Origin: REEB470 sp032117095
GTDB taxonomy: Bacteria; Bacillota; Bacilli; Paenibacillales; YIM-B00363
DNA: 33,945 nucleotides
NCBI GenBank assembly: GCA_032117095.1
Contig: JAULZZ010000147.1
Location: 1-33,945, forward strand
Direction of reading: 5' to 3'
Positions 16,822 to 23,433 of the stretch are shown in pieces. The notes beneath the pieces were generated by a model. It had not been told where the DNA came from. It worked only from the letters and a program-made list of their open reading frames with translations, and ran no database searches. Position 1 is the stretch's first letter. Each line of letters opens with the position of its first letter. The position numbers and the translations under genes are program-made.

Positions 16822-16850
16822 TTTCGAGCTGGCTTTCAGCCAGCTCGAAA
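16822..16850. other. Perfect 12-bp hairpin downstream of the pilus operon
   Basis: TTTCGAGCTGGC (16822-16833) pairs exactly with GCCAGCTCGAAA (16839-16850) around a 5-nt loop. It is 84 bp after the stop codon of the last pil operon gene. On the minus strand TATTTTC follows, so it may serve as the operon terminator although the T-run is poor. Confidence 0.5.
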
Positions 16851-16933
16851 GGAATGCTGGATAACCGCTGGACTGCCAAATCACACCCCGCAAAGGCTCG
16901 ATGTCAAACACGGCTATCGACCTATTTTACACC

Positions 16934-18268
16934 CTATTTTGTACTTGACCCAATACGAAACCCGATGTCGTTACTTTGGGTATCGATACCTATTTTTTTT
17001 CCATCCGCTCCAATCTTCATCTGATCTTCATCGCCTTTATAACTTCCTCCACGCGCCACGACATTGCTTCCATCGTTTTCAAACAAAAACTCCGCCACAT
17101 TACCAGTCATATCATATAACCCTAATGCGTTGGGTTTTTTTTGCATGGTCGGTTGTGCTTCACTCACACCATACCAAGCAACTGACTTTATTCCTGCAAC
17201 ATTCGTTTCCTCAGCACCCGATGCATAGTTTTTCGGGGTCCAATAATACGTAAAAGTTGACCCTGCTGGTGTCGTGGAAAGTTTTTCCGTACTCAGCAAC
17301 CCCTTCGTCGGCGCTGTCGTCCCAATCCATCGCATGGCGACTTCCCATTCTGTTTTTGATAACAGGCGATAGCCATTTTTGTTTTGTTTCACGATATCTG
17401 TGAAATTCGAAATCGTGGTTGCATCTTTTATCACTGCCGTACCTTTGTAGTATACTGGGTCATATCCTTTGTATTCTGAGTAGGCATTGAGCCAGACGAT
17501 AACATCCGCAAAAGTCATATTTGTCGCTGGTTTATCGTACGTAGAAATCGGGAAAAGTGCGACCGTGCTCCCATCTCCCCCATCGCTCCCTTCGCGCCCT
17601 GTACTGCGAAAGGTATATCCTTTTCCAATTGCCCATTGGTGAATCGCACGCCACAGGCGATAACTCGTTTCAGAACGTGCGAGTAAAAAACGCGACATTG
17701 TTTGTGCTGTGAGCGTATCACTATTCCCCAAAGGAACACTATCGACGAGATCCGCAGGAACCGCTGGCATGAGCACATCATCCGTTCGTTCTTTTAAGGA
17801 AATGTCAATTTCAAATTGCTTTCCATGTTCATAAATCCCCACTTTTGCATATGAAGTTACCGTGTATTTATTACCACTCACCACTTTATTTAAAGTAATT
17901 CTCACTGGAGTACCATCGTATAAGTCATAAGCATATGTTTGAAAAGCGGGGTAGTCATTAATATAATTTACCAAATTTGTTGTATCTCCTGTATAGCCAT
18001 TATAATAAAATACAAATGCATCCAAATGACTCACGGCCAACGTACTAGCAAGATTGTTCATCCGTTCGACGCCCGTTTGGTACTCACTGTATGCGAATTT
18101 TCCGATGACAACGGGAGACAAAACAGCAAAGAAAATCGTCACCATCAAGACGACAAGGAGCGTATACCCCCCTTTTTGTTTTTGTAACGATTTGAAAGGG
18201 AATTTGTGACAAAAAAACAGTGTTCTGTCGTTTGCATCCACGCTACTCCCTCGGGGGCACGCTTTCAT
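16934..18268 (-). CDS. Prepilin-like protein with C-terminal FGE-sulfatase/C-type-lectin-like head
   Basis: The 444-residue product has a 34-residue basic leader ending QKQKGG, followed by YTLLVVLMVTIFFAVLSPVV, a type III signal/pilin helix. The position of Glu5 is Val, as in tip pseudopilins of the GspK kind. Residues about 60-170 are pilin-like. Residues about 170-440 are an FGE-sulfatase-family domain, with WRAIHQWAIGKGYTF, GYRLLSKTEWEVAMRW, ALGLYDMTGNVAEF, VARGGSYKGDE and DIGFRIG. This domain has no cysteine, so the Cys pair of true formylglycine-generating enzymes is absent and it is probably a binding domain. I chose ATG 18268, behind AAGGAGG; an in-frame ATG at 18319 overlaps the upstream gene. 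It is the last gene of the pilM-N-O operon. A tip adhesin or minor pilin role is inferred. Confidence 0.8.
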   Translation of the reverse strand: MKACPRGSSVDANDRTLFFCHKFPFKSLQKQKGGYTLLVVLMVTIFFAVLSPVVIGKFAYSEYQTGVERMNNLASTLAVSHLDAFVFYYNGYTGDTTNLVNYINDYPAFQTYAYDLYDGTPVRITLNKVVSGNKYTVTSYAKVGIYEHGKQFEIDISLKERTDDVLMPAVPADLVDSVPLGNSDTLTAQTMSRFLLARSETSYRLWRAIHQWAIGKGYTFRSTGREGSDGGDGSTVALFPISTYDKPATNMTFADVIVWLNAYSEYKGYDPVYYKGTAVIKDATTISNFTDIVKQNKNGYRLLSKTEWEVAMRWIGTTAPTKGLLSTEKLSTTPAGSTFTYYWTPKNYASGAEETNVAGIKSVAWYGVSEAQPTMQKKPNALGLYDMTGNVAEFLFENDGSNVVARGGSYKGDEDQMKIGADGKKIGIDTQSNDIGFRIGSSTK

Positions 18269-18309
18269 CTCATGTTCCACCTCCTTAAATAAAAAATATA
18301 GCATTCTCG

Positions 18310-18702
18310 CTATTTCCATTGAATAAACACCGTAAGTTTTTTGATCACCGTTTGATCGAAGACGATCGCTTCTAACGTATACAAATATACGCCACTGGAT
18401 GTAGTAACAGAAGAATTCACATTTTGGATGTCTGAATCCAATGTATAACTGATGGTAAAGCGCTGATTCGTCCCTAGACCTGTTTGCGACACAGGCACAG
18501 ACCCAGGATTTCGATACATGTGTTCTTTTGCCCTTCCAATGCCTTCTTGGGCAAGTGCAATGGCTTCTAACTGTACTTTGGATTGTGTCGAGTAGTGAAG
18601 GACATAGTTCGCTAGCGAAAAAATCGCCCCTAAAACAACCGATAACAATAACACGGATCCGATTACCTCGATCAAAGTCGAACCACGTTCGTGATGTTGC
18701 AC
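18310..18702 (-). CDS. Minor prepilin (PilV/GspI-like)
   Basis: A small pilin-like protein of 130 residues. A short basic leader (MQHHERG) is followed by STLIEVIGSVLLLSVVLGAI, a type III signal with the cleavage Gly and Glu5 in place. The rest is the usual short amphipathic helix and beta-rich head (RFTISYTLDSDIQ, YTLEAIVFDQTVIKKLTVFI). It should be processed by a prepilin peptidase, which is not in the window, and inserted into the pilus or its initiating complex. I chose GTG 18702 (or the adjacent GTG 18705), since GGGAG lies just upstream; a longer frame to 18786 overlaps pilO. It sits 55 bp after pilO and 41 bp before the FGE-domain prepilin. Confidence 0.75.
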   Translation of the reverse strand: MQHHERGSTLIEVIGSVLLLSVVLGAIFSLANYVLHYSTQSKVQLEAIALAQEGIGRAKEHMYRNPGSVPVSQTGLGTNQRFTISYTLDSDIQNVNSSVTTSSGVYLYTLEAIVFDQTVIKKLTVFIQWK

Positions 18703-18757
18703 CACGGCACTCCCTCCCCCCCGCTCCAAATACTCCTTTTCTCCCTGTATTCCAACT

Positions 18758-19432
18758 TTATTTGCTTTGTTCTGCCGCAGTGGCATAGACGAGCAATGTC
18801 GCTTCTAGTAAAGCGGGCTGATCTTGTCCAAAATACTGTGGACTCGCATCAAACTGAATGTTCCATACAGGGGTGTCGATCAAGCGTTGGCGTCGCGCAA
18901 GTCCCTTCCAAAAATCGACCACTTGCTTATACGAACCCGATGCGGAAAATGTAATTTCTTTTTGTCTGATAAATGTTGCGCCCTCGAGTGCGAAGTTTCG
19001 TTGTCTTTCTGTTACATCTTCCCCGATGGGAATGATCGAGAATTTGTTCTTCAACGCCTCCTTTGCATCAGCAAAAGGTTTTCCAACGTCGAGTGAAGAC
19101 AGCTTCGCATTAGACTTTTTCTTATACTTGTTTATTTCTTGAATAAAATCAAGTTCTTCTTGTTCTAATGGAATTTTCGAAAGCAACGTTTCCTCGGTTT
19201 CCTTATCGTTTTTATTTTCCTGGCTTTTTTTCGCCTGTGCAAGAGACAACTGTTGCGATAGCGCTTCGATACTTTCAGTAATCTCCTTTTTTTGTGCGAT
19301 TAATGGCGTATAGCTGATGCGGTACGTGACAACACAGAGACCGATCGCTACGACCCCAGCCAGTGAAAAGAGCACCCAAGAACGATACAGCCACGACAAC
19401 ACCGCTGTGTTTTTCCCTAATCGATTATCCAC
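18758..19432 (-). CDS. pilO: Type IV pilus alignment protein PilO
   Basis: PilO is a bitopic membrane protein that pairs with PilN and links PilM to the pilus machinery. The 224 residues have one N-terminal membrane helix (WVLFSLAGVVAIGLCVVTY), then a coiled coil (about 45-105, rich in K, E and Q) and a ferredoxin-like C-terminal domain (ITFSASGSYKQVVDFWKGLA...PALLEATLLVYATA). The FSASGSYKQVVDFW stretch is typical. The start is GTG 19432 with AAGGAGG upstream. It overlaps pilN by 8 bp, so they are co-translated. Confidence 0.85.
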   Translation of the reverse strand: MDNRLGKNTAVLSWLYRSWVLFSLAGVVAIGLCVVTYRISYTPLIAQKKEITESIEALSQQLSLAQAKKSQENKNDKETEETLLSKIPLEQEELDFIQEINKYKKKSNAKLSSLDVGKPFADAKEALKNKFSIIPIGEDVTERQRNFALEGATFIRQKEITFSASGSYKQVVDFWKGLARRQRLIDTPVWNIQFDASPQYFGQDQPALLEATLLVYATAAEQSK

Positions 19433-20033
19433 CGCTTTGTCCCTCCTTCATCGGGGGCGCATCGATTTCCCGCGTCAACTTCAATGTCATTTCTATGGTA
19501 AACTCATAGGATTCTCGTTGCGTGCTGTTGTCCGCTTGGTTCGTCGTGACATTGGTCACCTTGACATTTTTGAACATTTTTGTGTCGCTGTATCGTTGCT
19601 TTGTGCCACGCAAGTAATCGATGTATTGCTGAAACCGTTCGAAACTAGAAACTTGACCACTCATTCTTAACTTTCCATCTTTCTCATCAAAGCTGAGTTG
19701 GAATAGCTGTGTCTCTGGTGGCAAAGATTCAATCAACGTATTCAAAATGCTAAACCAGTCGATTTTATTTAGTTGCAATAGTCTCGCCACTTGCTGTAGT
19801 TGTAATTTTTTGACTAACTGTGCATCTTCAATGTCCCCAGATTGCAACAGAGTGATTTGTTTTTGGATGCCTTCTTGCTCCATTTGTAGCTGCGAAATTT
19901 CATTTTTGGCGATATACACATATAAAAAAATCATCGTAATTGCCAAAACAGCCAGCCCTGCAATGTACGAAATCCCTCTCTTTTGTTTGAACGTAATCTC
20001 ATAGCGTTTTGGAAGTAAATTGATGTTTTTCAT
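19425..20033 (-). CDS. pilN: Type IV pilus assembly protein PilN
   Basis: The product has 202 residues. The N-terminus MKNINLLP carries the INLLP motif known to bind the groove of PilM. Next come one membrane helix (GLAVLAITMIFLYVYIA), a coiled coil and a C-terminal ferredoxin-like fold. This C-terminal region (QLFQLSFDEKDGKLRMSGQV, FQQYIDYLR) is like Fimbrial_assembly/PilN family proteins. The start ATG 20033 overlaps the pilM stop by 4 bp (ATGA). Confidence 0.9.
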   Translation of the reverse strand: MKNINLLPKRYEITFKQKRGISYIAGLAVLAITMIFLYVYIAKNEISQLQMEQEGIQKQITLLQSGDIEDAQLVKKLQLQQVARLLQLNKIDWFSILNTLIESLPPETQLFQLSFDEKDGKLRMSGQVSSFERFQQYIDYLRGTKQRYSDTKMFKNVKVTNVTTNQADNSTQRESYEFTIEMTLKLTREIDAPPMKEGQSGG

Positions 20034-21079
20034 GGTTTTTCACCTCGTAATGACAAACCTAAAGACACAAAAAACCGCGAAAACCGCTCTGGAGAAAATG
20101 CGTTCTGCGTAAGATCACTCACGTGAAGTTGGATTGGCTCCATTTCTAGTATGGTTTGCAATGCTGTAATGAGCTTGTCGCGGTGTTCACTTTCCCCTGC
20201 AACAAAAAACTTACGAATGGTTTGGTCGCGTTGAGCAAGCGTATACCGATAATAATTGGAAAATTGTTGTACGAATCCAGCAATTTGTCGGCAATACGTC
20301 TGCCATGATGCATCATCGGTATCTATGATGGCATCCTCTGAGGAAAGAATGTAGCGATGGAGTCTGAATTCCCGTTTACTAAAAAGGTTCAACTCTATCG
20401 CATACGATGAAACGAATGCCAATAATATCGTCTCATCGGCTTCTGCGGGATGCAGTGTTTCGAACAGTCGAAACCATGATAACGCTTGTATTTCGATAGA
20501 CAGCAATTTTAACTTGGCGGCTGCGATAATTTTTTCGTATTCGTGTACGGTTTCTTGTGCTGTAGCGATGACCATCACATTGGGAAGGTTCCCTTTGCCT
20601 TGTTCATCGGTCGACTGGGTTTCACTATCTCGTTCGCTGTGTTCTTGTGTCGAATTCGTATCGGACATCGATAGCTTCAAAAAATCCATATACAGGTTCG
20701 AAAATGGAAGCGTCTTGGTCTTTTGTAATTCGTATGCAATCGCCTGTTCTAACTTTGGTTCGTCCATGTCAGGAAAAAAATACATCCTCGTGACGATTTG
20801 TGCACTCGGGATGACGAGGTGAACCATTTTTGACGCATTTGGGTTGCGTTGTCGCAACAAAATCAATGCATCGATGAGGGGCTGTTTTTGTACCACCTTG
20901 CCCTGTACGACCACACCTGCTGGCAAAGAAACAGCATCGATAGAACGGATGATTGGTTTTTTATCTCGACCGCATTTTGACTCCACCCAACGCACTTCTG
21001 TATCTGTCCATTGAATGCCGACACAATCGCCTGTTTCACGCTGACTCAACATACGCCCCAACCGCGTAAACCATGTCAC
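20030..21079 (-). CDS. pilM: Type IV pilus actin-like ATPase PilM
   Basis: PilM is a cytoplasmic FtsA-like nucleotide-binding protein that anchors PilN and PilO. The 349 residues start with CVGIQWTDTEVRWVE (phosphate-1-like strand). They continue with VHLVIPSAQIVTRMYFFPD and the EQAIAYELQKTKTLPFS segment typical of PilM. NVMVIATAQETVHEYEKII and the C-terminal strand KFFVAGESEHRDKL follow. A polar, low-complexity insert rich in S, T, E and D lies near residues 140-165. The start is GTG 21079, with AAGAGGTGA upstream. No clear promoter was seen in front of it. Confidence 0.85.
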   Translation of the reverse strand: MTWFTRLGRMLSQRETGDCVGIQWTDTEVRWVESKCGRDKKPIIRSIDAVSLPAGVVVQGKVVQKQPLIDALILLRQRNPNASKMVHLVIPSAQIVTRMYFFPDMDEPKLEQAIAYELQKTKTLPFSNLYMDFLKLSMSDTNSTQEHSERDSETQSTDEQGKGNLPNVMVIATAQETVHEYEKIIAAAKLKLLSIEIQALSWFRLFETLHPAEADETILLAFVSSYAIELNLFSKREFRLHRYILSSEDAIIDTDDASWQTYCRQIAGFVQQFSNYYRYTLAQRDQTIRKFFVAGESEHRDKLITALQTILEMEPIQLHVSDLTQNAFSPERFSRFFVSLGLSLRGEKP

Positions 21080-21824
21080 TGCTCATTCACCTCTTCTCTG
21101 CATGCTTTTGATCCGTAGTCGTGCACTTCTCCCACCCGTAAAAAATTCTACTTTAACACTACGGCCGTACGCACCGCACAGACGAAAAACGAATCCTCAC
21201 GACAAATAACAAACACCACGGGCGAAAACGAATCGCCCCCTCATACTAAACACATATTGTAAACATATACACAGAGGGTTTCTTTTTGCGAGAAAGCAAA
21301 AGGCATTTTAACCGTGGCTCAAAGGCGTAGTCTTTCCGCTCGGGTACATGTGTTGAAATCGTGTTTAGTATCACATCGTTCTCACGCAACGACGGTCTCA
21401 TCTTGGCACGGCATCCCCTGTACAAGTGCAACACCATCAGTGCATCTTGATGAAAAAATTTATCTGCTTGGATAAAATTCTCAACTACTGCTTAAAATAG
21501 TATCATGTTCCATGCATCCGTGCAACAAAAATACGCACAAGTGAAAATGACGGAAAAACTCATTCATCCTATGAAAAATACACTTTGTATGTAAGAGAAA
21601 ACAATCGCCCCCCCTATCATTTTGCGGCATCCTCATCGCACAGGACACCACCACGGCGTTGCGAATTCGTCCACTCCCTTTCCCTTCGTTTTTCAATTGT
21701 ACGACTTGTGAAATTTTCAAATCGGACTGTTCTTTCCTTTCGCTGTGCTCAAATGAATGAACGGCGGTTCAACTCCACGTTACACACGTCATTCCTTGCC
21801 CGTCGTCCCGCCATTTTTAGCAAG
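21080..21824. other. Intergenic region between the prepilin gene and pilM
   Basis: About 745 bp without a credible gene on either strand. It contains the R7 repeat (21244-21370). No sigma-A promoter with good spacing was found in front of pilM; a TAGAAT near 21145 lacks a partner -35. The 21371-21820 part shows no structure that I can name. Confidence 0.5.
21244..21370. repeat. Family R repeat, long variant (R7)
   Basis: This 127-bp element has ends TACTAAACAC and GTGTTTAGTA. Its centre holds the block TTTCTTTTTGCGAGAAAGC and then AAAAGG and AACCG, shared in reverse with the fragment at 11640-11710. It is longer than R5 and R8 and probably forms a subfamily with R2 and R6. Confidence 0.7.
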
Positions 21825-21860
21825 AAAAAACGCCTGATTCCCAACAAGGAAACTGAGGCG
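21825..21860 (-). terminator. Terminator of the prepilin gene
   Basis: On the minus strand CGCCT...AGGCG, with an inner GGAA/TTCC pairing, forms a stem that is followed by TTTTTT (21825-21830). It lies 46 bp after the prepilin stop codon and separates that gene from pilM. Confidence 0.7.
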
Positions 21861-21905
21861 CTAAACACGTATTCCATTGAAATTCGCACGTCACTTGATA
21901 ATGAA

Positions 21906-22394
21906 TTAGTTCAGCACGGCAGACTCTGTGGCCTTCCAAACCCCCGAAGTTGATCCAGTGTTCGTATAAGTGACTGTTACTTGCGAATACGTTCCATTAT
22001 TTTGTTGACTCTTAGGTAGTTCTTCAAGGTACCCTAGAGATTTAAGATGTGCGGTAGTGATCACCACTGTAGTAACTGCAGGGGAACCCGTGCTAGTACA
22101 TGTTACACTACTCGCAATGTCTACCGTTGTAGTATTTCCACCGGCATCTAACTTACAATTGCCATCAATATCAAGCGCATTGATATAAAGTTCTGCTTGA
22201 TTTGCCACGCGTTCTCTCGTGCGCAGGTCGGCATCTTTTTCCGACTGGTTAATCACCCCTGATACTGCGGGAATCGCAATCGCAGCCACAATCCCTAACA
22301 CGATCAATACGCCGAGCAACTCGAACAACGTCATGCCTCGTTGTTGCTTTAATACCGCTACTCGATGGTTCCCTGCTTTCAACGATTTGATCAT
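21906..22394 (-). CDS. Type IV prepilin, major-pilin type
   Basis: The product has 162 residues with a 20-residue basic leader ending QQRG, then MTLFELLGVLIVLGIVAAIA, a canonical type III signal with Glu5. The head (about residues 50-162) is rich in T, S, V and G. It has two cysteines, in GNCKLD and VTCTS, that could form a disulfide. Strong ribosome site GAGGAGG lies 7 nt before ATG 22394. The gene stands alone, with a terminator behind and a long leader in front, as expected for a highly expressed major pilin. It could also be a ComGC-like competence pseudopilin, but the pilMNO operon downstream favours a pilus subunit. Confidence 0.85.
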   Translation of the reverse strand: MIKSLKAGNHRVAVLKQQRGMTLFELLGVLIVLGIVAAIAIPAVSGVINQSEKDADLRTRERVANQAELYINALDIDGNCKLDAGGNTTTVDIASSVTCTSTGSPAVTTVVITTAHLKSLGYLEELPKSQQNNGTYSQVTVTYTNTGSTSGVWKATESAVLN

Positions 22395-22675
22395 TAGAAT
22401 TCCTCCTCAGTTTTTTTGGAAGTATCGTACAATGCTGTTGCCGAAGGGAATAGAAGAAAACGATGAACGGTGCTCTCTACGACAAGATGCGACGATGCGG
22501 ATGCATGGTTTTCATTTTTACACGAATCCCTGCGGTTCCCGTACCTCATCGCACGTAGACAAACCACCCACTTTCCACATAAAGCATGCATTTGTGCAGT
22601 ACCTTCCCCCACAAAACCCAATGATCGACGCGCCTTCTAAAGGCCTTTACATGTTGTTCACCTCCGCTTCTTGTT
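22395..22675 (-). other. Long 5' leader of the prepilin gene
   Basis: If the promoter at 22683-22711 is right, the prepilin mRNA has an untranslated leader of about 280 nt. Near its start GCGGAGGTGAACAACATGTAA gives a good ribosome site followed by ATG-TAA, a start-stop element. I looked for the conserved GGGCAAACC/GNRA pattern of cyclic-di-GMP-I riboswitches and did not find it. No known riboswitch is recognised. Confidence 0.35.
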
Positions 22676-22682
22676 GAACATA

Positions 22683-22711
22683 ATGTTACTGCAAAGCTCT
22701 TTTTTTTGCAA
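22683..22711 (-). promoter_or_regulatory. Candidate promoter of the prepilin gene
   Basis: On the minus strand TTGCAA (22706-22711) and TAACAT (22683-22688) are 17 bp apart. Both hexamers differ from consensus at one or two positions. There is no better candidate nearer the gene. Confidence 0.4.
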
Positions 22712-22791
22712 CACAGATTGGCGCGTTCCAATTATTAGAAATCGATGCAGGATATTGGATATTGCCTGTGTTTTTTAATTTTTTATGCCCC

Positions 22792-23292
22792 TTACTCCCC
22801 CACATGCACAAACCGATACGTCGTCTGCGGTGTCCATGCATCGCTATCCCGATAATGCCATGCACGCTTGTATGACGATACCGTATGCGCATTGACGCGT
22901 ACGTTTCCTCTTCCGTCGTGCACGGTCACGATCGTACTGTGCCCGATGCGCCCTGTTCCACCAAAATCATAGAAAATCACGTCGCCTATGGTCAGTTCTT
23001 CTATGGAGCGCACTTCTTTGGTGCGCATCGTCTGTGGAGCCCCCCGCATGTGCACGTACAACGCATGGGCGACCGCCCAACTATAGCTCCACCATTCTTG
23101 TCCTTGGTTTTTTCTCCCCTCATACCACCAACCCGTCTGTCGTTGTCCTGTGCGTTCCATCGGGATACGTCCCGCGGCCAAACACTGTGACACAAAATTC
23201 GTGCAATCTCCCCCGAACGTTTCGTAGTGAGGCGACGGTTCGTTCCAGTATCGGTTCGCATAAGCAATGGCTTGTTGACGATCATAGTACAT
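22792..23292 (-). CDS. Putative amidase-domain protein (Amidase_6 family)
   Basis: The 166-residue product consists of a single papain-like amidase domain of the Amidase_6 type. RQQAIAYANRYWNEPSPHY is followed by GGDCTNFVSQCL with the presumed nucleophile Cys30. WWSYSWAVAHAL and TIGDVIFYDF come next, and then GHSTIV carries the likely catalytic His. Family members are common in spore-forming Firmicutes and often work on peptidoglycan peptides, but the substrate here is unknown. No signal peptide is visible, so it either acts in the cytoplasm or spore compartment or is exported differently. The start ATG 23292 has AAGGAGGAAG upstream. It is divergent from acnA. Confidence 0.85.
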   Translation of the reverse strand: MYYDRQQAIAYANRYWNEPSPHYETFGGDCTNFVSQCLAAGRIPMERTGQRQTGWWYEGRKNQGQEWWSYSWAVAHALYVHMRGAPQTMRTKEVRSIEELTIGDVIFYDFGGTGRIGHSTIVTVHDGRGNVRVNAHTVSSYKRAWHYRDSDAWTPQTTYRFVHVGE

Positions 23293-23349
23293 TTATCTTC
23301 CTCCTTCGTATTTTTGTAGGCGATGCGATGAACGGACGTATGCGCACCC

Positions 23350-23378
23350 TTTACCTTAGAGGTACAAAACAGTATACT
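23350..23378 (+). promoter_or_regulatory. acnA promoter
   Basis: TTTACC (23350-23355) and TATACT (23373-23378) are 17 bp apart, about 55 bp before the acnA start. The -10 lies within the palindrome AGTATACT, so a divergent promoter for the amidase gene could share these bases, though no -35 is seen on that side. Confidence 0.6.
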
Positions 23379-23433
23379 AGAAAATGGCGTTTTTTATGGA
23401 ACATGATTTTTAGAACGTGAAGGAGCGAAGACA

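Noticed and set aside
16664..16911. Small minus-strand ORFs of 71 and 80 codons after the pilus operon
   Set aside because: They lack ribosome sites and overlap repeat fragment R6 and a perfect hairpin, so they are likely chance frames.
16662..17100. A diversity-generating retroelement target at the C-terminus of the FGE-like prepilin
   Set aside because: The VARGGSY...DIGFRIG ending resembles such targets. However, the codons show no AAC/AAT-rich variable pattern, and no reverse transcriptase or template repeat is seen in the window.
21585..21953. A 122-codon plus-strand ORF between pilM and the prepilin gene
   Set aside because: No ribosome site or recognisable motif. It overlaps the prepilin 3' end and its terminator on the opposite strand.
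22395..22680. Cyclic-di-GMP riboswitch in front of the prepilin gene
   Set aside because: The conserved core sequences of class I and II could not be found by eye, so only an unnamed long leader is reported.
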